A stretch of DNA of 64,000 bases from Avrilella dinanensis (GTDB lineage Bacteria > Bacteroidota > Bacteroidia > Flavobacteriales > Flavobacteriaceae): assembly GCF_002807015.1 (NCBI RefSeq), contig NZ_NIPO01000001.1:1-64000 (forward strand). Direction: 5' to 3'. The position numbers and the translations under genes were made by a program. Positions 59,339 through 64,000 of this stretch are shown here, piece by piece; positions within the stretch are counted from its first letter, which is position 1; the number at the start of each line of letters is the position of its first letter. A model generated the notes under the pieces. It was not told the DNA's origin. It saw only the letters and a program-made list of their open reading frames with translations, and made no database searches.

Positions 59339-59369
59339 TTGTTCATCGTTGACTGAAAGATTATTTTTG
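59339..59369 (+). promoter_or_regulatory. Promoter of dapD
   Basis: TTG at 59339-59341, 20 bases, TATTTTTG at 59362-59369; start codon 21 bases downstream. Confidence 0.72.
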
Positions 59370-59389
59370 CTACTAAACAGATTGAAAAA

Positions 59390-60205
59390 ATGCAAGCACT
59401 TAAAAATATTATTGAAAATGCCTGGGAAAACCGGGATTTATTACAACACGAAGAAACAAAAAAAGCTATTCGCGAAGTTATTGACCTCATTGACAATGGC
59501 AAATTGCGTACCGCCGAACCCACTTCTGCTGGCTGGCAGGTTAATGAATGGGTAAAAAAAGCGGTAGTGCTCTACTTCCCTATTCAGGAAATGCAAAGTA
59601 TTGAAGTGGGTCCGTTTGAGTTTCACGATAAAATCCCATTAAAAACCGGTTATGAGCAGAAAGGTGTGAGAGTTGTACCGCATGCCATTGCCCGATACGG
59701 TAGTTATGTATCCAAAGGCGTAATCATGATGCCATCTTATGTAAACATTGGTGCATACGTCGATGAAGGCACAATGGTCGATACGTGGGCGACGGTAGGT
59801 AGCTGTGCACAAATCGGAAAAAATGTACATTTGAGCGGCGGTGTCGGAATCGGCGGGGTTTTAGAACCTTTACAAGCCTCACCGGTAATTATTGAAGATA
59901 ATGCTTTTATCGGTTCTCGTTGCATTGTGGTTGAAGGCGTAAGAGTCGCCAAAGAAGCTGTTCTCGGTGCCAATGTTGTACTGACCGCTTCCACAAAAAT
60001 CATTGACGTAACTGGCGAAAACGCCAAAGAAATCAAAGGCTACATTCCGGAACGTTCGGTAGTAATTCCGGGTTCCTATACCAAAAAATTTCCTGCAGGC
60101 GAATTTCAGGTGCCTTGTGCGTTGATTATCGGACAGAGAAAACCATCAACCGACCTGAAAACTTCGCTCAACGATGCTTTGAGAGAATACAACGTTTCCG
60201 TATAA
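59390..60205 (+). CDS. dapD: Tetrahydrodipicolinate N-succinyltransferase
   Basis: 271 residues. N-terminal helical domain, then a left-handed beta helix of hexapeptide repeats (~100-240: GVIMMPSYVNIGAYVDEGTMVDTWATVGSCAQIGKNVHLSGGVGIGGVLEP). VVIPGSYTKKFPAGEFQVPCALIIG near the end is DapD-specific. It succinylates tetrahydrodipicolinate on the way to meso-diaminopimelate and lysine. Confidence 0.97.
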   Translation: MQALKNIIENAWENRDLLQHEETKKAIREVIDLIDNGKLRTAEPTSAGWQVNEWVKKAVVLYFPIQEMQSIEVGPFEFHDKIPLKTGYEQKGVRVVPHAIARYGSYVSKGVIMMPSYVNIGAYVDEGTMVDTWATVGSCAQIGKNVHLSGGVGIGGVLEPLQASPVIIEDNAFIGSRCIVVEGVRVAKEAVLGANVVLTASTKIIDVTGENAKEIKGYIPERSVVIPGSYTKKFPAGEFQVPCALIIGQRKPSTDLKTSLNDALREYNVSV

Positions 60206-60252
60206 TTTTAACTATTCGTGTAATCCCGTAGCTAAACATAAATTAAAGACCA

Positions 60253-61365
60253 ATGAAAATAGGTTTTGACGCGAAAAGATACTTTCATAACCAAACCGGG
60301 CTGGGCAATTACAGCCGGGATTTAATCAGGGTTTTAAACACATATTACCCTGAGAATGAATATATTCTTTTCAATCCGAAACCAACTGAAAAATATCAGG
60401 AATATATCAAACAACACGATAATATCAAAGAAATCAATCCGACAACAAGCTGGCAGAAAAAGCTAAAAAGTTTCTGGCGGAGCTACGGTATTACCAAAGA
60501 ATGTACAAAAAGAAATATCTCAGTTTATCACGGTTTATCCGGCGAAATCCCTGTTGGCATCAACAAAAAAGCTAAAACGGTTGTCACTATTCACGATTTG
60601 ATTTTTTTGAGATATCCCGAATTATATTCCTGGTTTGATGTAAAAATTCATCACAAAAAATTCAAATATGCCTGTGAGAATGCCCATAAAATCATTGCTA
60701 TCAGCGAACAAACGAAGCGGGATATTGTAGATTTTCTGAAAATCAATCCGGAAAAAATCGATGTAGTTTACCAAGGTTGTTCTCATACTTTTAAAGAAAA
60801 CTATTCTTCAGATGAATTAAACCGGATGCAACAACAATACAATCTTCCGGAAAAATTCGTCCTGAATGTTGGCACTATTGAACCCCGGAAAAATGCGTTG
60901 CAAATTGTCAAAGCCATTACAAATATTGACACAACTTTGGTTGTAATCGGCCGAAAAACTGATTATTGGAAAGAAATTGAAAAATATGCCAAAGAAAAAA
61001 ACATTACACACAAAATCAAACACTTATCCAATATTTCTCAACATGATCTAGCCATTATTTATCAACTGGCAACCGTGATGGCATATCCTTCCGTTTTTGA
61101 AGGTTTCGGTATTCCTATCATTGAGGCACTGTATTCCAAAACACCGGTTATCACCACTAATTCAGGCGTTTTTCCTGAAGCCGGCGGGCCGAATAGTATG
61201 TACATCAATCCGGAAAATGTGGAAGAAATGCAAGTTGCCTTGGAAAAACTACTTTCAGATGACAAATTACAGTTTTCCATGGCTGAAAACGGGTGGCAAT
61301 ATGCCCAAAAATTTAACGATGAGCGGATTGCCGACCACCTAATGAAGGTTTACCATAGCTTATAA
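60253..61365 (+). CDS. GT4 family glycosyltransferase
   Basis: 370 residues. N-terminal GFDAKRYFHNQTGLGNYSRDL (acceptor-domain glycine loop), VVTIHDLIFLRYPELYSWFD, and the C-terminal donor site FEGFGIPIIEALYSKTPVI (Ex7E). GT-B fold retaining transferase, probably for a polysaccharide or lipid glycan. No neighbours that define the substrate. Confidence 0.9.
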   Translation: MKIGFDAKRYFHNQTGLGNYSRDLIRVLNTYYPENEYILFNPKPTEKYQEYIKQHDNIKEINPTTSWQKKLKSFWRSYGITKECTKRNISVYHGLSGEIPVGINKKAKTVVTIHDLIFLRYPELYSWFDVKIHHKKFKYACENAHKIIAISEQTKRDIVDFLKINPEKIDVVYQGCSHTFKENYSSDELNRMQQQYNLPEKFVLNVGTIEPRKNALQIVKAITNIDTTLVVIGRKTDYWKEIEKYAKEKNITHKIKHLSNISQHDLAIIYQLATVMAYPSVFEGFGIPIIEALYSKTPVITTNSGVFPEAGGPNSMYINPENVEEMQVALEKLLSDDKLQFSMAENGWQYAQKFNDERIADHLMKVYHSL

Positions 61366-61425
61366 AAAACTTTTTTCCTGTTTTCAGCAAAAAAACTTTC
61401 ATACTACAAAATAGATTCTTACTTT

Positions 61426-61433
61426 TATTTTTG
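61426..61433 (+). promoter_or_regulatory. Possible -7 box of clpC
   Basis: TATTTTTG, 79 bases before the start codon; no TTG at the right distance upstream. Confidence 0.35.
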
Positions 61434-61512
61434 AAAAGACAATCTGCCATATCAGCATAAAAGGAACGGTATTTGCGATATGACTGGTACTAACCCTAAA
61501 AATCACTAAAAA

Positions 61513-64000
61513 ATGGACGATAATTTTTCACCAAGAGTGCGTGAAGTCATCACGTTCAGTCGAGATGAAGCACTTCGATTAGGTCACGATTATATAGGAA
61601 CAGAACATATTATGCTTGGCATTCTTCGCAAGAACAACGGAGAGGCTGTCACTATATTGAACAATCTGGACGTGGATTTAGACTTTCTACGCAACCGGTT
61701 TGAGGCTCTAATCCCCGAAAATCCTAATAAAATGCTCGATACACAAAAGAAAAATGTGCATCTGACCAAACAAGCAGAGCATGCTTTGAAAAGAGCTTTT
61801 TTAGAAAAAAAAATATACAAAACGGAATTAATCAATACTGGTCACATCTTACTATCTATCCTGAGAAATACAGATGACCCAACCACGATATTACTCAACC
61901 GAATGAATGTAGATTATAACAATTCTAAGGAAGAGTTCATGCAGCTTATCGCCCAGGAAGAAGGTTCAGAATCTATCGATTTCGAAACCAGAAACCAGGC
62001 TTTTGAAAGCGAAGAAGGTGACAATATGGCAGACAAACCAGGTTCTGTAGGAACTTCGCAGAAAAAAACAACCCGCACACCTGTGCTGGATAATTTCGGG
62101 CGTGATTTGACAGAAATGGCTACCGAAGGAAACCTCGACCCTGTGGTTGGACGCGAAAAGGAAATTGAGCGTGTTTCCCAGATTCTGAGCCGGCGCAAGA
62201 AAAACAATCCGATGTTAATCGGCGAGCCGGGCGTAGGTAAATCCGCAATTGCAGAAGGATTGGCACTAAGAATTGTACAGAAAAAAGTATCTCGAATTCT
62301 CTTTAATAAACGTGTCGTTACTTTGGACTTAGCGAGTTTGGTTGCCGGAACAAAATACCGCGGACAGTTTGAAGAACGCATGAAAGCCTTGATGAATGAG
62401 CTGGAAAAAAATCCGGACATCATTTTATTTATCGACGAAATCCACACTATCATCGGTGCTGGCGGGGCTACGGGTTCGCTGGACGCATCTAATATGTTCA
62501 AACCTGCATTGGCACGAGGCGAAATACAATGTATCGGAGCAACAACGCTCGATGAATATCGTCAGCATATCGAAAAAGACGGTGCATTGGAAAGACGGTT
62601 CCAGAAAGTAATGGTCGAACCAACAAATATTGAGGAAACCATTACCATACTCAACAACATCAAAGATAAGTATGAAGACCACCACAATGTGATTTATACA
62701 CCCGAAGCTATTGAAGCCTGCGTAAAACTGACCAACAGATATATGACAGACAGATTCTTGCCGGACAAAGCCATTGACGCTCTTGACGAGGCCGGTTCAC
62801 GCGTGCATATTACCAATATCGAGGTGCCGGAAGAAATTCTTGAACTGGAAAAACAACTGGAAAAAATCAGAGATAAGAAAAGCAGTGCCGTTAAACGACA
62901 AAAATATGAAGAAGCTGCGGCATGCAGAGATGAAGAAAAGAAAATAGAAAAAGGATTGGCAATTGCCCAGGAAAAATGGGAGGAAGATTCTAAGAACAAC
63001 AAAATTGTCGTTACAGAACAACAGGTTGCTGATGTGGTTTCTATGATGACTGGCATTCCGGTTAATAAAATTGCTCAAACCGAAGGCAAAAAACTGGCGG
63101 AATTACCTGAAACCATCAAAGGAAAAGTAATCGGACAAGACGAAGCCGTGAGCAAAATCGCTAAATCTATCCAAAGAAACAGAGCCGGACTGAAAGACCC
63201 GAACAGGCCGATTGGTTCATTTATATTCTTAGGGCAAACCGGCGTCGGTAAAACTCAGCTGGCGAAAGTAATCGCTAAGGAAATCTTTGATTCGGAAGAT
63301 GCTTTGATTAGAATAGATATGAGTGAATATATGGAAAAATTTGCCATCTCCAGGTTAATCGGTGCTCCTCCGGGATATGTTGGTTATGAAGAAGGTGGTC
63401 AGTTGACCGAGAAAGTTCGCAGAAAACCTTATTCGGTCGTATTGCTTGACGAGGTCGAAAAAGCCCACCCGGACGTGTTTAATATGCTGTTGCAAGTTTT
63501 GGACGACGGACATTTAACCGACAGTTTAGGTCGAAAAGTTGATTTCAGAAATACGATTATTATCATGACTTCCAATGTAGGAGCAAGACAACTGAAAGAT
63601 TTCGGACAAGGCGTAGGTTTTGGTACATCGGCTAAGCAAAATCAGGTGGAAGATAATTCCAAATCAATCATCGAGAATGCTTTGAAAAAAGCCTTTGCTC
63701 CTGAATTCCTGAACAGAATTGATGATGTAATTGTATTCAACTCATTAGAAAAAGACGATATCAGAAAAATTATTCATATCGAAATTGAGAAAGTATATAA
63801 ACGTGTGGAGGATTTAGGCTATCAGCTTTCGTTAACCGACAAGGCTTTGGATTTCATTTCCGACAAAGGTTATGACAAGCAATATGGTGCCAGACCGCTA
63901 AAAAGGGCTATCCAGAAATATATCGAAGATGCTCTGGCAGAAGAAATCGTCAAAGGTTCGCTGACAGAAAACAGCCGTATTATTCTGGATTATAAAAACG
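61513..64000 (+). CDS. clpC: ATP-dependent Clp protease ATP-binding subunit ClpC (3' end outside window)
   Basis: 829 residues are visible, open to the right edge. Clp_N domain with two repeats (FSRDEALRLGHDYIGTEHIMLG and INTGHILLSIL, ~1-140), a linker, NBD1 with GEPGVGKSAIAEG and IDEIHTIIGAGGATGS, a short UVR-like middle region (KRQKYEEAAACRDEEKKIEKGL), NBD2 with GQTGVGKTQLAK and LLDEVEKAHPD. The shorter middle domain and UVR motif separate it from ClpB at 42787-45375. It unfolds substrates for ClpP. No TGAC-N5-GTCA dyad precedes it. Confidence 0.96.
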   Translation, partial: MDDNFSPRVREVITFSRDEALRLGHDYIGTEHIMLGILRKNNGEAVTILNNLDVDLDFLRNRFEALIPENPNKMLDTQKKNVHLTKQAEHALKRAFLEKKIYKTELINTGHILLSILRNTDDPTTILLNRMNVDYNNSKEEFMQLIAQEEGSESIDFETRNQAFESEEGDNMADKPGSVGTSQKKTTRTPVLDNFGRDLTEMATEGNLDPVVGREKEIERVSQILSRRKKNNPMLIGEPGVGKSAIAEGLALRIVQKKVSRILFNKRVVTLDLASLVAGTKYRGQFEERMKALMNELEKNPDIILFIDEIHTIIGAGGATGSLDASNMFKPALARGEIQCIGATTLDEYRQHIEKDGALERRFQKVMVEPTNIEETITILNNIKDKYEDHHNVIYTPEAIEACVKLTNRYMTDRFLPDKAIDALDEAGSRVHITNIEVPEEILELEKQLEKIRDKKSSAVKRQKYEEAAACRDEEKKIEKGLAIAQEKWEEDSKNNKIVVTEQQVADVVSMMTGIPVNKIAQTEGKKLAELPETIKGKVIGQDEAVSKIAKSIQRNRAGLKDPNRPIGSFIFLGQTGVGKTQLAKVIAKEIFDSEDALIRIDMSEYMEKFAISRLIGAPPGYVGYEEGGQLTEKVRRKPYSVVLLDEVEKAHPDVFNMLLQVLDDGHLTDSLGRKVDFRNTIIIMTSNVGARQLKDFGQGVGFGTSAKQNQVEDNSKSIIENALKKAFAPEFLNRIDDVIVFNSLEKDDIRKIIHIEIEKVYKRVEDLGYQLSLTDKALDFISDKGYDKQYGARPLKRAIQKYIEDALAEEIVKGSLTENSRIILDYKN

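Noticed and set aside
61914-62501. 195-codon minus-strand frame inside clpC
   Set aside because: Complement of the conserved NBD1 of ClpC, with no homology or start context of its own.

Overview
The window is AT-rich chromosomal DNA of a member of the Bacteroidota, almost certainly the order Flavobacteriales. This rests on several independent signs: a gldH gliding lipoprotein gene directly linked to ricT; a PorP/SprF plus OmpA pair next to a protein with a type B (gliding-associated, CHU_C-like) C-terminal domain, which implies a type IX secretion system; bshA of bacillithiol synthesis; many Bacteroidota-type -7 boxes (TAnnTTTG, four of them with TTG exactly 20 bases upstream); A-rich leaders without Shine-Dalgarno sequences; and the flavobacterial dihydroorotase variant. 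Most of the window is core genome with no phage, CRISPR, tRNA, rRNA or transposase gene.

Layout. 1-4 kb: the tail of a metallophosphoesterase, ppa, a LuxC-type acyl-CoA reductase, a ferredoxin and a META lipoprotein. 4.1-14.2 kb (minus): a six-gene surface operon, with two secreted proteins that start with the flavobacterial VGIG/LIPRV-type N-terminus, a 1100-residue four-module repeat protein, a type B CTD protein, a PorP/SprF porin-like protein and an OmpA/PD40 protein. This is the main accessory block. 14.2-15.0 kb: a long AT-rich regulatory spacer. 15-24.6 kb: a GH3/serine-hydrolase fusion, bshA, a PadR/PspC envelope-stress pair, a TIGR01777 epimerase and ychF. 24.9-31.2 kb: htpG, two lipoproteins, an AI-2E transporter and scoAB. 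31.4-45.4 kb (minus): PBP1A-gldH-ricT, tyrS, a DUF4296/dihydroorotase/glycosyltransferase group, DUF445/HD/DUF2007 genes and clpB. 45.5-55.9 kb (plus): DUF2520-kdsC-UbiA-like-maf-mscS, a PIG-L/sodium symporter group, acetyltransferases and a lytic transglycosylase. 56-64 kb: thrS-infC-rpmI-rplT, dapD, a glycosyltransferase and clpC, which runs off the right edge.

The most interesting structure is non-coding. A 160-bp non-autonomous transposon-like element (MITE) with terminal inverted repeats and a central hairpin occurs twice, at 982-1141 and 31289-31448, with one base difference located in the hairpin loop. A decayed inverted end of the same element lies at 14727-14765. Three intergenic regions are built from degenerate 8-base words in strict 8-base phase. 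A TGAC-N5-GTCA palindrome precedes both htpG and clpB. Among proteins, the UbiA-superfamily member at 47090-47986 has lost its metal/diphosphate-binding Asp motifs, infC appears to start with AUA, and a 35-codon membrane micropeptide gene lies between a PIG-L deacetylase gene and a sodium symporter gene.
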